A DNA stretch of 64,000 nt from Blastococcus sp038256725. GTDB taxonomy: Bacteria > Actinomycetota > Actinomycetes > Mycobacteriales > Geodermatophilaceae. Numbering within the stretch: position 1 is the stretch's first letter; the number at the start of each line of letters is the position of its first letter. A program made the translations under genes and the position numbers. The DNA lies in assembly GCA_038256725.1 (NCBI GenBank), contig JBBSKB010000001.1:1-64000 (forward strand), given 5' to 3'. Below the pieces are notes generated by a model. The model saw only the letters and a list, made by a program, of their open reading frames with translations. It searched no databases and was not told where the DNA came from. Positions 8,087 through 16,010 of the stretch are shown here, piece by piece.

Positions 8087-8395
8087 ATGCGCGAGTCCAC
8101 GCCCGGCACGGAGGAGCGAGCGCCGGGATCGGCGGTGATCTCGCCCGCGGAGAAGATCATGTGCGAGTGGGAGGCGCGGCACGACGTCGCCGCTCGCGGA
8201 CGGATCGCCGATCCGGCGGCCGCGCTGCAGCGCTACCTGACCCGGAACCGGCTCCAGGAGGAGCAGCGGCACCGGGAGTCGGCGGTGCCACGGCCCCCCG
8301 CGTCGGGCACGCACCGCGCGGCACGGACGGACCCGTTCGCCGCCGAGCACCCGCTGCTCGCGTCCTGGGTGCGCTGGGGAGAGGACCGGCGCTGA
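8087..8395 (+). CDS. hypothetical small acidic/basic protein
   Basis: The protein has 102 residues. I do not recognise a family. It has a disordered start (RESTPGTEERAPGS) and a central helical part (SPAEKIMCEWEARHDVAARG, then AALQRYLTRNRLQEEQRH). The end, FAAEHPLLASWVRWGEDRR, may be an amphipathic helix. The ATG at 8087 is preceded by AAGGGCAG. It sits between a crotonase and an acyl-CoA synthetase, both in the same direction. The codon bias is consistent with coding, but the product could be lineage-specific. Confidence 0.6.
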   Translation: MRESTPGTEERAPGSAVISPAEKIMCEWEARHDVAARGRIADPAAALQRYLTRNRLQEEQRHRESAVPRPPASGTHRAARTDPFAAEHPLLASWVRWGEDRR

Positions 8396-8494
8396 CGTGT
8401 GTCCCGGAGGCTGATCGGGGTGCCGCCGCGAGGTCGGGGGGAAACGCCGCTGGAGGGGGCCTGTTGCCCCAGATGGTTCGAGTGTGAAACGGTC

Positions 8495-8528
8495 CGGATG
8501 TCGCCGGGGTCACTCCCGGCGGCATCCG
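8495..8528 (+). terminator. hairpin in the leader of the acyl-CoA synthetase gene
   Basis: Arms of 14 bases (8495-8508 and 8515-8528) pair with one mismatch around the loop GTCACT. The hairpin ends 15 bases before the AGGAGG of the next gene, so it may be the terminator of the small gene before it or a leader structure. Confidence 0.5.
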
Positions 8529-8557
8529 TCGTGTAACCGTCTAGGAGGCGTCGTCTC

Positions 8558-10234
8558 GTGTCAGTGAGTCACCAGGAGGCCGTGGCACAGCTCACGAGCC
8601 CAGGGCAGATGTTCGAACTGGAGCCCTGGACCCGGCCGGAGGGGGGGACCTGTCAGGTCTTCCGCCACGCCCCGCCGAGCATGCGCGAGATCTTCGCGCT
8701 CGCCCGCGCCCACGGTGACGCTCCGTATCTCGTCTACGGAGACGAGCGGCGCAGCTTCACCGAGACCTTCGCCGAGGCCGATGCCTTCGCCGCCGCGCTG
8801 ATCGAGCGCTACGGCGTGAAGAAGGGCGACCGCGTCGCGATCGCCATGCGGAACTTCCCCGAGTGGGTCGAGGCCTTCATCGCGATCCTCTCGATCGGCG
8901 CGATCAACGTGTCGATGAACGCCTGGTGGACCGAGGACGAGCTCGACTTCGCCCTCGAGGACTCCGGCGCCACGGTGATCGTCGCCGACGAGCAGCGGGC
9001 GAAGCTCGCCGCCGCGTCCGCGCGGCGGCTCGGGGCCCGGATCCTCGTCGTCCGGTCGTCCGCCCCGATCGAGGGCGCGGACAGGTGGGAGGACGTCGTC
9101 GTCCCCGGCGCTCCGCTGCCCGACGTCACGGTCGATCCGGAGGACGACGCGACGATCCTCTACACCTCGGGCACGACCGGCCGCCCCAAGGGAGCGGTGT
9201 CGACCCACCGGGCCGTGGTCAACGGGATCATGGGCTTCATCGCCCGCGGCGCGGTCGCCGCACTGGTCAACCCGCCGGACCCCGACGCCCCGCCCGGTGG
9301 CGCCATCCTGGCCGTCCCGCTGTTCCACGTGACCGGGTGCATCGGGGTCATGCTCGGCTCGCTCGTGGCCGGGCGGAAGCTCGCGATCGTGTACAAGTGG
9401 GACCCCGAGGAGGCGCTCCAGCTGATCGAGAAGGAGCGGCTCAGCGCGTTCGTCGGCGTCCCGACCCAGAGCATCGACATGCTCCAGCACCCACGCTTCG
9501 CCGACTACGACACCTCCAGCCTGGTGTCGGTGGGCGGCGGTGGCGCACCCACGCCGCCGGCGCTGATCGCCAACATCGACTCGGCCTTCAAGGGCGCCGC
9601 CCCCGGCTTCTCGTACGGGATGACCGAGACCCAGGCGCTCGGCCCCAGCATCGCCGGTGCCGAAGCGCTGGAGAAGCCGATGTCCGCCGGTCGGGTGCCA
9701 CTGCCCATGGAGGTCGCGATCCACGACCCCTCGACCCTCGAGGAGGTGCCGGCAGGCGAGCGCGGGGAGATCTGGTTCAGGGGCCCGAACCTCATCCGCG
9801 GCTACTGGAACCGGCCCGACGCGACCGCCGAGACGATCGTCGACGGGTGGCTGCGCACCGGCGACATCGGCCACCTCGACGAGGACGGCTGGGTGTACGT
9901 CGACGACCGACTGAAGGACATGGTCGTCCGCGGTGGCGAGAACGTGTACTGCGCCGAGGTCGAGGCCGCGATCTACGAGCACCCGTCGGTCATGGAGGCC
10001 GCCGTGCTCGGCGTGCCCCACGAGCGGCTGGGCGAGGAGGTCGCCACGGTGATCGTGCTCAACGACGGCACCTCGCTCACCCGGGACGAGCTCGTGCAGT
10101 TCCTCTCCAGCCGGCTGGCGTCGTTCAAGATCCCGGCCGTGATCGACATCCGCACCTCCCCGCTGCCGCGCAACCCCGCCGGCAAGTTCCTCAAGCGGGA
10201 GCTGCGCGGCGAGCTGGAGCCCCAGCAGGGCTGA
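8558..10234 (+). CDS. acyl-CoA synthetase (AMP-forming, FadD-like)
   Basis: The protein has 558 residues, a full-length adenylate-forming ligase. The P-loop-like motif is ILYTSGTTGRPKGAV, the A5 motif is FSYGMTETQ, the hinge region is GWLRTGDIGHLDEDGW, and the catalytic lysine near the C-terminus is in NPAGKFLKREL. The enzyme activates a carboxylic acid to acyl-AMP and then acyl-CoA. Substrate length cannot be read from sequence; neighbours (P450, BVMO-type oxygenase, crotonases) suggest a degradation intermediate. The GTG at 8558 has AGGAGG nine bases upstream. A perfect terminator hairpin follows. Confidence 0.93.
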   Translation: MSVSHQEAVAQLTSPGQMFELEPWTRPEGGTCQVFRHAPPSMREIFALARAHGDAPYLVYGDERRSFTETFAEADAFAAALIERYGVKKGDRVAIAMRNFPEWVEAFIAILSIGAINVSMNAWWTEDELDFALEDSGATVIVADEQRAKLAAASARRLGARILVVRSSAPIEGADRWEDVVVPGAPLPDVTVDPEDDATILYTSGTTGRPKGAVSTHRAVVNGIMGFIARGAVAALVNPPDPDAPPGGAILAVPLFHVTGCIGVMLGSLVAGRKLAIVYKWDPEEALQLIEKERLSAFVGVPTQSIDMLQHPRFADYDTSSLVSVGGGGAPTPPALIANIDSAFKGAAPGFSYGMTETQALGPSIAGAEALEKPMSAGRVPLPMEVAIHDPSTLEEVPAGERGEIWFRGPNLIRGYWNRPDATAETIVDGWLRTGDIGHLDEDGWVYVDDRLKDMVVRGGENVYCAEVEAAIYEHPSVMEAAVLGVPHERLGEEVATVIVLNDGTSLTRDELVQFLSSRLASFKIPAVIDIRTSPLPRNPAGKFLKRELRGELEPQQG

Positions 10235-10257
10235 TCGGCCGCACACGCACGACCGCG

Positions 10258-10292
10258 CTCGGGCCGGACTCCGCCACGGAGTCCGGCCCGAG
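10258..10292 (+). terminator. strong terminator hairpin after acyl-CoA synthetase
   Basis: A perfect 15-bp stem (CTCGGGCCGGACTCC and its complement) surrounds the loop GCCAC, 23 bp after the stop codon. No T tract follows. Confidence 0.8.
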
Positions 10293-10406
10293 CCACGTCC
10301 GGCGCGGGTCCGGGTCCGGTGTCCGCCGCGATCGGGCGGCGGGCGATGCTGTGCGTGCGCAACCCCGGCCGGGGAGCGTGTCCGATCGAGCTGGTGGAGG
10401 TCCGCG

Positions 10407-11639
10407 ATGCCCGAGGCACTCCTGCCCGAGGCGCTCCTGGACGAGGCGACCAGGATCGCCGACCTGCTGCTCGAGGTCCAGACCCGGGTGAACGCGCAGA
10501 TCGACGCGGCCCTGGTCGAGCTGCTCCCGGAGGTCGCCCAGCGGCTGGGCGTCGCCGACGTGCCGCCCGTCGATCTCTCCGGCCTGGTGAACGCCCGCAT
10601 CACCGGCCTGAGCGTCGTCGTCACCCCGGCAGCGGTCGCCTCGGTCGTCCCGCTGTCGGCGGCGTCGGTCGCCACCACCCGGTCCGCGCGCCGCGCGGTG
10701 GCCGACGCCCTGGACGGCACCGACGACCGGCTGGTCGTCATCGCCGGGCCGTGCTCGATCCACGACCCGGTAGCGGCGCTCGAGTACGCCGGCTTCCTCG
10801 CCCGGATGCGGGAGCGGCACGGCGAGGACCTCGAGATCGTCATGCGCACCTACACCGAGAAGCCGCGCACCGAGGTGGACTGGAAGGGGTTCGCCTACGA
10901 CCCGTTCCTCGACGGCTCCAGCCGGATCAGCGTCGGCCTGGTCGCCACCCGGATGCTCATGTGCCGCATCACCGAGCTCGGCGTGCCGGTCGCCGCCGAG
11001 CCGCTCAACGCGTTGACCCCGCAGTACGTGAACGGACTGGTCACCTACAACGGCGTCGGCGCCCGCAACGTCACCGACCAGACCGCGCGGGAGCGGGTGT
11101 CGGGGTTCTCGTCCGTCGTCGGCTTCAAGAACTCCCCGGAGGGCAGCATCGACGCCGCGATCCAGGCGATCGTGGCCGCCCGCGCGGGGCACGAGTTCCT
11201 CGGCGTCGACGCCCACGGCGTCAGTGCCCAGCTGTCGACCACGGGCAACGACACCGGGCACGTCATCCTCCGCGGCGACAAGGCCGGCCCCAACTACTCC
11301 GCCGTGCACATCGCGGCGACGCGGGCCAAGCTCGCCGCCCGCGGGCTGCCCGAGGCGATCGTGGTGGACGCCTCGCACGGCAACAGCCAGAAGGACCACC
11401 GCCGCCAGGTCGAGGTCGTGCGCGACCTGGCCGCGCAGATCGCCGGCGGTGAGCCGGCGATCCGCGGCGTGATGGTGGAGAGCAACCTCGTCGCGGGGCG
11501 GCAGGACCTCGACCAGCGGCACCCCGAGCGGCTGGTCTACGGCTGCAGCGTCACCGACGCCTGTGTCCACCTCGGGACGACGGAGGAGCTGCTGGCCCAG
11601 CTGGCCGCCGCGAGCCGGGCCCGCCGCGGCCTCGGCTGA
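10407..11639 (+). CDS. aroG: class I 3-deoxy-D-arabino-heptulosonate 7-phosphate (DAHP) synthase
   Basis: The protein has 410 residues. It condenses phosphoenolpyruvate and erythrose 4-phosphate, the first step of the shikimate pathway. Catalytic motifs are in place: GPCSIHDP with metal ligand Cys116, RTYTEKPRT, VGFKN, DASHGNS (metal His), GVMVES (metal Glu) and SVTDAC (metal Asp). The N-terminus is about 55 residues longer than E. coli AroG and is predicted to be helical. Many actinobacteria rely on class II enzymes, so a class I copy inside a catabolic region is worth noting. The ATG at 10407 has GGAGG six bases upstream. Confidence 0.93.
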   Translation: MPEALLPEALLDEATRIADLLLEVQTRVNAQIDAALVELLPEVAQRLGVADVPPVDLSGLVNARITGLSVVVTPAAVASVVPLSAASVATTRSARRAVADALDGTDDRLVVIAGPCSIHDPVAALEYAGFLARMRERHGEDLEIVMRTYTEKPRTEVDWKGFAYDPFLDGSSRISVGLVATRMLMCRITELGVPVAAEPLNALTPQYVNGLVTYNGVGARNVTDQTARERVSGFSSVVGFKNSPEGSIDAAIQAIVAARAGHEFLGVDAHGVSAQLSTTGNDTGHVILRGDKAGPNYSAVHIAATRAKLAARGLPEAIVVDASHGNSQKDHRRQVEVVRDLAAQIAGGEPAIRGVMVESNLVAGRQDLDQRHPERLVYGCSVTDACVHLGTTEELLAQLAAASRARRGLG

Positions 11640-11691
11640 TCGCCCGGGGAGTGCGCAGGAGGGCGCCGACGCATGGTCTAGGGTGAGCGGG

Positions 11692-11701
11692 ATTCTAGAA
11701 T
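11692..11701. promoter_or_regulatory. TCTAGA-core palindrome before the MBL/DUF35/thiolase unit
   Basis: ATTCTAGAAT is a perfect 10-bp palindrome just upstream of the AGGAGG of the MBL gene. Its core equals that of the palindromes at 14232-14241 and 15964-15973. CTAG is rare in such GC-rich DNA, which makes this a plausible operator for the same TetR protein, although the second half-site seen at the other two is missing. Confidence 0.5.
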
Positions 11702-11717
11702 TCAGGAGGCGCTCGTC

Positions 11718-12527
11718 GTGTGGACCCGGGACAGCGCGCCCCCGCGCCCTGGCGACCCGATGAGCGTGACCGAGCGCGCCACCCTGGTCCTCGCGCCCAA
11801 CGCCAACGCGTGGACGTTCGAGGGCACCAACACGTGGCTGCTGGCCGAGCCCGGCAGTGGCGTCTGCGCGGTCGTGGACCCCGGCCCGGACGACGACGCG
11901 CACCTCGACGCGATCCTGGCCGCGGCCGGGGTCCGGCGCATCGTCGCCGTCCTCGTGACCCACGCCCACCACGACCACGCCGAGCTCGCCCCCCGGCTCG
12001 CCCGGGTCACCGGCGCCCCCCTGCGCGCCGCGAACCCGCGTCTCTCGGACCAGCCGTTCTCCGACGACGAGGTCCTGCGGGTCGGCGCGCTCGAGGTCCG
12101 GGTGCTCTGGACGCCGGGCCACACGGGTGACTCGGTCTGCTTCCACCTCCCCGCCGAGGGCAGCGTGCTCACCGGCGACACCGTGCTCGGCCGCGGGTCA
12201 CCGATCGTCAAGCCCGGCCGGCTCGGCCAGTTCTTCGCCAGCCTCGACCGGCTCAGCGAGGTGCTCGCCCCGGCGGGATCGGTGATCCTCCCCGGGCACG
12301 GCCCCGCGCTGCCGCACCCGGTGCCCGAGCTCGAGCGCCGGCGCCAGGCCCGCATGCGCCGCCTCGACCAGGTGGCGCAGGCCATGGCCGAGGGCGTCAC
12401 CGAGCCCGAGGCGCTCGTCGACCGCATGTACCCCGACCTCGCCCCGGAACTGCGCGACGCCGCGCGGATCTCGGTGGAGGCCTCGATCGTCCACGTCCAG
12501 ACCGTTCCCGATCCCGTTCCCAACTGA
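11718..12527 (+). CDS. MBL-fold metallo-hydrolase (LACTB2-like)
   Basis: The protein has 269 residues. The zinc-binding signature THAHHDHAE (HxHxDH) is followed by TPGHTGDS and GDTVLGRGS, and PGHGP near residue 195. The C-terminal winged-helix-like part (VTEPEALVDRMYPDL) is typical of LACTB2-type hydrolases, whose members cut RNA, thioesters or lactones. The GTG at 11718 has AGGAGG at a spacing of 9. The DUF35 gene starts 14 bp after its stop, so the three genes 11718-14112 look like one operon. A thioester or lactone hydrolase role in the pathway is an inference. Confidence 0.88.
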   Translation: MWTRDSAPPRPGDPMSVTERATLVLAPNANAWTFEGTNTWLLAEPGSGVCAVVDPGPDDDAHLDAILAAAGVRRIVAVLVTHAHHDHAELAPRLARVTGAPLRAANPRLSDQPFSDDEVLRVGALEVRVLWTPGHTGDSVCFHLPAEGSVLTGDTVLGRGSPIVKPGRLGQFFASLDRLSEVLAPAGSVILPGHGPALPHPVPELERRRQARMRRLDQVAQAMAEGVTEPEALVDRMYPDLAPELRDAARISVEASIVHVQTVPDPVPN

Positions 12528-12541
12528 GGAGAGCCACGCCG

Positions 12542-12961
12542 GTGCCGCCACCCACGAAGCCCGCCCCCGTCCCCACCCCGGAGACCCTCCCGTTCTGGGA
12601 GGGCTGCGCCGCCGGTGAGCTGCGCATCCAGCGGTGCACCGCCTGCGGCAAGCACGTCTTCTACCCGCGGCCGGCCTGCCCGTCCTGCTACTCCACCGAC
12701 CTCGAGTGGGTGGTCAGCGACGGCACCGCCACGCTGCACTCCTACGTCATCAGCCACCGGGCCGGCCCCGGGTTCGCCGAGGAGGTGCCCTACGTGATCG
12801 CGATCGTGGAGCTGCCCGAGGGCGTGCGCATGATGACCAACCTCGTCGAGGTCGAGGCCGACCCCGAGAAGCTGCCGCTGGACATGCCGCTGCGCGTGGT
12901 CTTCGAGTCGCGCGGCGACGTCCACCTGCCGCTGTTCGCACCTGCCGGGAGTGCCGCATGA
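12542..12961 (+). CDS. DUF35 OB-fold/zinc-ribbon acyl-CoA-associated protein
   Basis: The protein has 139 residues. An N-terminal helix (PFWEGCAAGELRIQRC) leads to a rubredoxin-like zinc ribbon with CTACGKH and CPSCYS (two CxxC pairs), then an OB-fold ending in LPLDMPLRVVFE. DUF35 proteins pair with thiolase-like partners, for example ChsH2 with Ltp2, to form acyl-CoA binding complexes. The gene overlaps the following thiolase-like gene by ATGA, which supports a physical complex. The GTG at 12542 has GAGGAG upstream. Confidence 0.9.
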   Translation: MPPPTKPAPVPTPETLPFWEGCAAGELRIQRCTACGKHVFYPRPACPSCYSTDLEWVVSDGTATLHSYVISHRAGPGFAEEVPYVIAIVELPEGVRMMTNLVEVEADPEKLPLDMPLRVVFESRGDVHLPLFAPAGSAA

Positions 12962-14112
12962 GCGCCAAGGACGACATCGTCATCATCGGTGCCGCCGAGA
13001 CCGACGAGCTGGGCAAGCTGCCCCACATGTCGACGACGGGCCTGCACCTGGAGGGCGCGCGCAACGCGCTCGCCGACGCGGGGATGACCCCCGCGGACAT
13101 CGACGGCATCGCCACGGTCCAGACGCCCGGACCGGTGGCCATCGCCCACGCCATGGGCATCGAGGCGAAGTGGCTCGACGGCACCGGCGTGGGGGGGACC
13201 TCGTTCCTCTTCCACGTCCGGCACGCCGCCGGCGCGATCCGCGCCGGCCTGGCCGAGACCGTGCTGATCACCCATGGTGAGTCCGGCCGGTCCCGCGTGG
13301 ACGCCCCGGGCTGGGGCCGCAGCCCGCAGTCGCTCAACGGTCAGTTCGAGGCGCCCTTCGGCGTCTTCGGGCCGCCGACGGCGTTCACGCTGACCGCGCT
13401 GCGCTTCATGCACGAGACCGGCACGACCCTCGAGCAGCTGGCCGAGGTCGCCGTCGCGCAGCGCCGCTGGTCGAGCCAGAACCCGCGTGCGGCCATGCAG
13501 GACCTGGCCACCGTGGACGACGTCCTGGCGTCGAAGATGATCGCCTGGCCGTTCACGCTGCTCATGTGCTGCCTGGTCACCGACGGCGGCGGCGCGCTCG
13601 TCGTCACCACCCGGGAGAAGGCGGAGGCGCGTGGCTACGACAAGCCGCTCGTGCACCTGCTGGGCGCCGGCGAGGCCGCGGACTCCCCGATGGTCAGCCA
13701 GATGCCGGACATGACCTCGTTCGGCGGCTTCAAGCGCTCCAGCGCGGCGGCCTTCGCCGAGGCCGGCATCTCGCATTCCGACGTCGACCACCTGATGGTC
13801 TACGACGCCTTCGCGCACGTGCCCCTCTACGGGCTCGAGGACGCCGGGTTCGTGGGTCGAGGCGAGGCCGGTGCGTTCGTCGCCGAGGGCAACACCTCCC
13901 CGGGCGGGCGGCTGCCGATGAACACCAACGGCGGTGGCATGTCCTACACCCACACCGGGATGTACGGCATGTTCGCCATCCAGGAGGCCGTGCGCCAGGT
14001 GCGTGGCGAGGCCGCCGCGCAGGTCGAGGGCGTCGAGCGCAGCGTCGTCATGGGCAACGGCGGCATGTTCATGGCGGGTGCGACCCTCGTGCTGGGCCGG
14101 TCGCCCCGCTGA
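12958..14112 (+). CDS. thiolase-like lipid-transfer protein (SCP2/Ltp type), Cys-less
   Basis: The protein has 384 residues with the thiolase fold. Where degradative thiolases have the nucleophilic Cys, this protein reads GVGGTSFLFHV. The C-terminal Cys-x-Gly motif is replaced by VVMGNGGMFMAG. The conserved NTNGGGMSYTHTG loop with His is kept. Loss of both cysteines is typical of Ltp2-like retro-aldolases rather than true thiolases. The start ATG at 12958 overlaps the DUF35 stop, so the two proteins are translationally coupled. A likely role is retro-aldol or thiolytic-like side-chain cleavage of a CoA ester; the exact reaction is inferred. Confidence 0.88.
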   Translation: MSAKDDIVIIGAAETDELGKLPHMSTTGLHLEGARNALADAGMTPADIDGIATVQTPGPVAIAHAMGIEAKWLDGTGVGGTSFLFHVRHAAGAIRAGLAETVLITHGESGRSRVDAPGWGRSPQSLNGQFEAPFGVFGPPTAFTLTALRFMHETGTTLEQLAEVAVAQRRWSSQNPRAAMQDLATVDDVLASKMIAWPFTLLMCCLVTDGGGALVVTTREKAEARGYDKPLVHLLGAGEAADSPMVSQMPDMTSFGGFKRSSAAAFAEAGISHSDVDHLMVYDAFAHVPLYGLEDAGFVGRGEAGAFVAEGNTSPGGRLPMNTNGGGMSYTHTGMYGMFAIQEAVRQVRGEAAAQVEGVERSVVMGNGGMFMAGATLVLGRSPR

Positions 14113-14120
14113 ACCGAGGT

Positions 14121-14154
14121 GCCGGTCGTCGCTCCGCAGGGGGCGGCGACCGGC
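14121..14154 (+). terminator. terminator hairpin after the thiolase-like gene
   Basis: Twelve-base arms GCCGGTCGTCGC and GCGGCGACCGGC pair with one G-T, around a 10-base loop, 9 bp after the stop codon. Confidence 0.65.
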
Positions 14155-14234
14155 CCGGTTCCGCCGGCGGCCGGGGCGTGGTGAGGCTCTCGCCCGATCG
14201 GGGCCCCAGGGGCTCCGGGGTGCCCTAGGCTGTT

Positions 14235-14251
14235 CTAGAACCACGTTCTAG
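14235..14251. promoter_or_regulatory. CTAGAAC-N3-GTTCTAG operator upstream of TetR gene
   Basis: CTAGAAC (14235-14241) and GTTCTAG (14245-14251) are perfect inverted repeats with spacer CAC. The left arm is itself part of a 10-bp palindrome GTTCTAGAAC (14232-14241). The site ends 20 bp before the ATG of the TetR gene, so autorepression is likely. It resembles KstR-type motifs of actinobacterial lipid regulons, but the spacing differs by one base. Confidence 0.75.
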
Positions 14252-14271
14252 CCCGCCCGGAGGGAGACCCG

Positions 14272-14955
14272 ATGCCACGCGACTCCGGTCCCGCTCCCGG
14301 GCGCAGCGCCTGGAAGTGGAGCCGCACGGGGGAGACCCGCCGCGTGCTGCTGGACGCCGCCCGCGAAGTCTTCGCCGAGCGCGGCTTCGCCGAGTCCAGC
14401 GTGGCCGACGTCGTCGAGCGTGCCGGCTCCCGCGTCGGCAGCCTCTACCACCACTTCGGCGGCAAGAGCGAGCTGTTCCTCGCGCTCTGGGAGGAGTGGA
14501 AGGACAGCCAGGAGAAGCGTGCCGCCGAGGCGGTCACCGCTGCCCGCACGGCGGGGGAGACCCAGCCGCTGGCCCTGTTCGTGGCGGGGGCGCGCGGCTA
14601 CCTCCGCGGCTCCTGGGAGGGCCGGGCGATCGGCAGCCTGTTCGTCGACAGGGACGGCCCGCCCGGCTTCGAGATGCTGCGTCGCACCCGCGGGCACGAG
14701 TGGATCCGGCAGAACTCGCTGCTGCTGCAGGCTCCGGACGACGCCATCGGGCGGGTCACCGTCTCGGTGCTGACCACCGTCATCGGTGAGGCGGGCCGCG
14801 AGGTCATGAGCAGTCGGACGCGGCGGGAGGCACAGGCGATCGTCGACGCCGCCGTCGTGATGATCGAGCGGCTCGGTGTCCTGGTCGAGGACGTCGGGCC
14901 GTCGGTCGAGGTGGCACCGCAGCCAGGCGCCGGCGCGGTGATCGCCGGCGCCTGA
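14272..14955 (+). CDS. TetR-family transcriptional regulator
   Basis: The protein has 227 residues. The helix-turn-helix covers about 24-70 (TRRVLLDAAREVFAERGFAE, ADVVERAGSRVGSLYHHFGG, KSELFLALW). The C-terminal ligand domain has no further recognisable motif. An AGGGAG lies before the ATG. A strong palindrome sits directly upstream and a matching one precedes the MFS gene 1.7 kb downstream, so this protein is the best candidate regulator for the MBL-thiolase, MaoC and MFS genes. Its gene converges on the MaoC gene with only 7 bp between the stops. The ligand is probably an acyl-CoA, by analogy with related regulons. Confidence 0.9.
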   Translation: MPRDSGPAPGRSAWKWSRTGETRRVLLDAAREVFAERGFAESSVADVVERAGSRVGSLYHHFGGKSELFLALWEEWKDSQEKRAAEAVTAARTAGETQPLALFVAGARGYLRGSWEGRAIGSLFVDRDGPPGFEMLRRTRGHEWIRQNSLLLQAPDDAIGRVTVSVLTTVIGEAGREVMSSRTRREAQAIVDAAVVMIERLGVLVEDVGPSVEVAPQPGAGAVIAGA

Positions 14956-14962
14956 CCCCGGA

Positions 14963-15823
14963 TCACTCGGGAGCGCCGACCTCCGCGCGGCCACGGTCGA
15001 TGACGACCGTGCCGTCGCTGCGCAGGGTCTGGAACAGCAGGGCGCCGTCGGCTCCGCCCTCGTGGCGCCAGATGCGCACGGTCAGCGCCTCACCGGGCAG
15101 GACCGGCGAGCTGAACCGGCCGGACATCGCCCGGAACTGGCCCGGGTCACCGTCCATCGCCGACATCAGCAGTGCGCGGCCGGTGATGCCGTAGGTGCAC
15201 AGTCCGTGCAGGATCGGCCGCTCGAAGCCGGCCCGCGCAGCGAAGGCCGGGTCGGAGTGCAGCGGGTTGCGGTCGCCGTTGAGCCGGTAGAGCAACGCCT
15301 GCTCCGGCCGGGTCTCGAGCGTGACCTCCCAGTCGGGCGCGCGGTCGGGCTGTGCCCAGTCGTCGGCCGGCGCCTTGTGGTCGGACTCGATCTGCTCGCC
15401 GCGGATGAAGATCGAGCTGCGGGTCGTGATCAGCGGCGCGCCGTCGGTGTCGACGGCCGTGGACGACGTCGTGACCAGGGCGCCGCTGCGCTTGCCCTCC
15501 ATCGACTCGACGCGGGCCTGCGCGCGCAGGGTGCCCTCGACCGGCAGGACCCGGTGCAGCCGGATCTCCTGCTCGGCGTGCACGAGCATCGCGCGGTTGA
15601 ACTCGCCGATGCTCACGCCCGGCGCCTGGGCCAGGAGTACGCCGAAGGTCGGCAGCACCTGCTGCTCCACCCCGTGGCTGTTCTCCGTGGTGAAGCTCAG
15701 CTCCTGGCTGGGATCACCCAGGCCGGCGCCCACCCCGACGGCGTAGAGCAGGGCGTCCTTCGACGTCCAGCTCCGCTCGTGGACGGTTCCCTCGCGACCG
15801 ATGGCCGACAGGTCCAGCGCCAT
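14963..15823 (-). CDS. MaoC-like (R)-specific enoyl-CoA hydratase, double hot-dog
   Basis: The protein has 286 residues, the size of two fused hot-dog folds. The C-terminal half has the hydratase-2 motif YRLNGDRNPLHSDP followed by GFERPILHGLCTYG, including the catalytic Asp and His. The first half (about 1-150) lacks that motif, as in eukaryotic and actinobacterial type-2 hydratases. It hydrates trans-2-enoyl-CoA to (R)-3-hydroxyacyl-CoA. The ATG at 15823 is preferred because a GGGGGG lies nine bases upstream; a GTG at 15832 would add three residues. It is divergent from the MFS gene and shares its operator region. Confidence 0.9.
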   Translation of the reverse strand: MALDLSAIGREGTVHERSWTSKDALLYAVGVGAGLGDPSQELSFTTENSHGVEQQVLPTFGVLLAQAPGVSIGEFNRAMLVHAEQEIRLHRVLPVEGTLRAQARVESMEGKRSGALVTTSSTAVDTDGAPLITTRSSIFIRGEQIESDHKAPADDWAQPDRAPDWEVTLETRPEQALLYRLNGDRNPLHSDPAFAARAGFERPILHGLCTYGITGRALLMSAMDGDPGQFRAMSGRFSSPVLPGEALTVRIWRHEGGADGALLFQTLRSDGTVVIDRGRAEVGAPE

Positions 15824-15966
15824 CTCAGGCACCCCCCGCCGTCATGCCCGAGCCGCTCGTACTCGTACCCATCGCTCCCGCGTCCACTGCCGGCTTCCGC
15901 CTTCCCTCGACCTCGCGACGCCGGTCCGCGCCGCCCGGCCAGCATGCCCCACCGCCGTCCTCAGCT

Positions 15967-15983
15967 CTAGAGCCCTGTTCTAG
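15967..15983. promoter_or_regulatory. CTAGAGC-N3-GTTCTAG operator between MaoC and MFS genes
   Basis: CTAGAGC (15967-15973), spacer CCT, GTTCTAG (15977-15983) repeats the geometry of 14235-14251 with one arm mismatch. The left part is also a perfect palindrome GCTCTAGAGC (15964-15973). The right arm overlaps a -10-like TAGTAT (15981-15986) of the MFS gene, so binding would block its promoter. Confidence 0.7.
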
Positions 15984-16010
15984 TATTGCCGGGACAGTGG
16001 GGGAGGGCGA

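Noticed and set aside
8561..10849. 762-residue open frame on the minus strand across the acyl-CoA synthetase
   Set aside because: It is a high-GC shadow frame; the composition is His/Arg/Gly-rich without motifs, and the plus strand carries a complete adenylate-forming enzyme.
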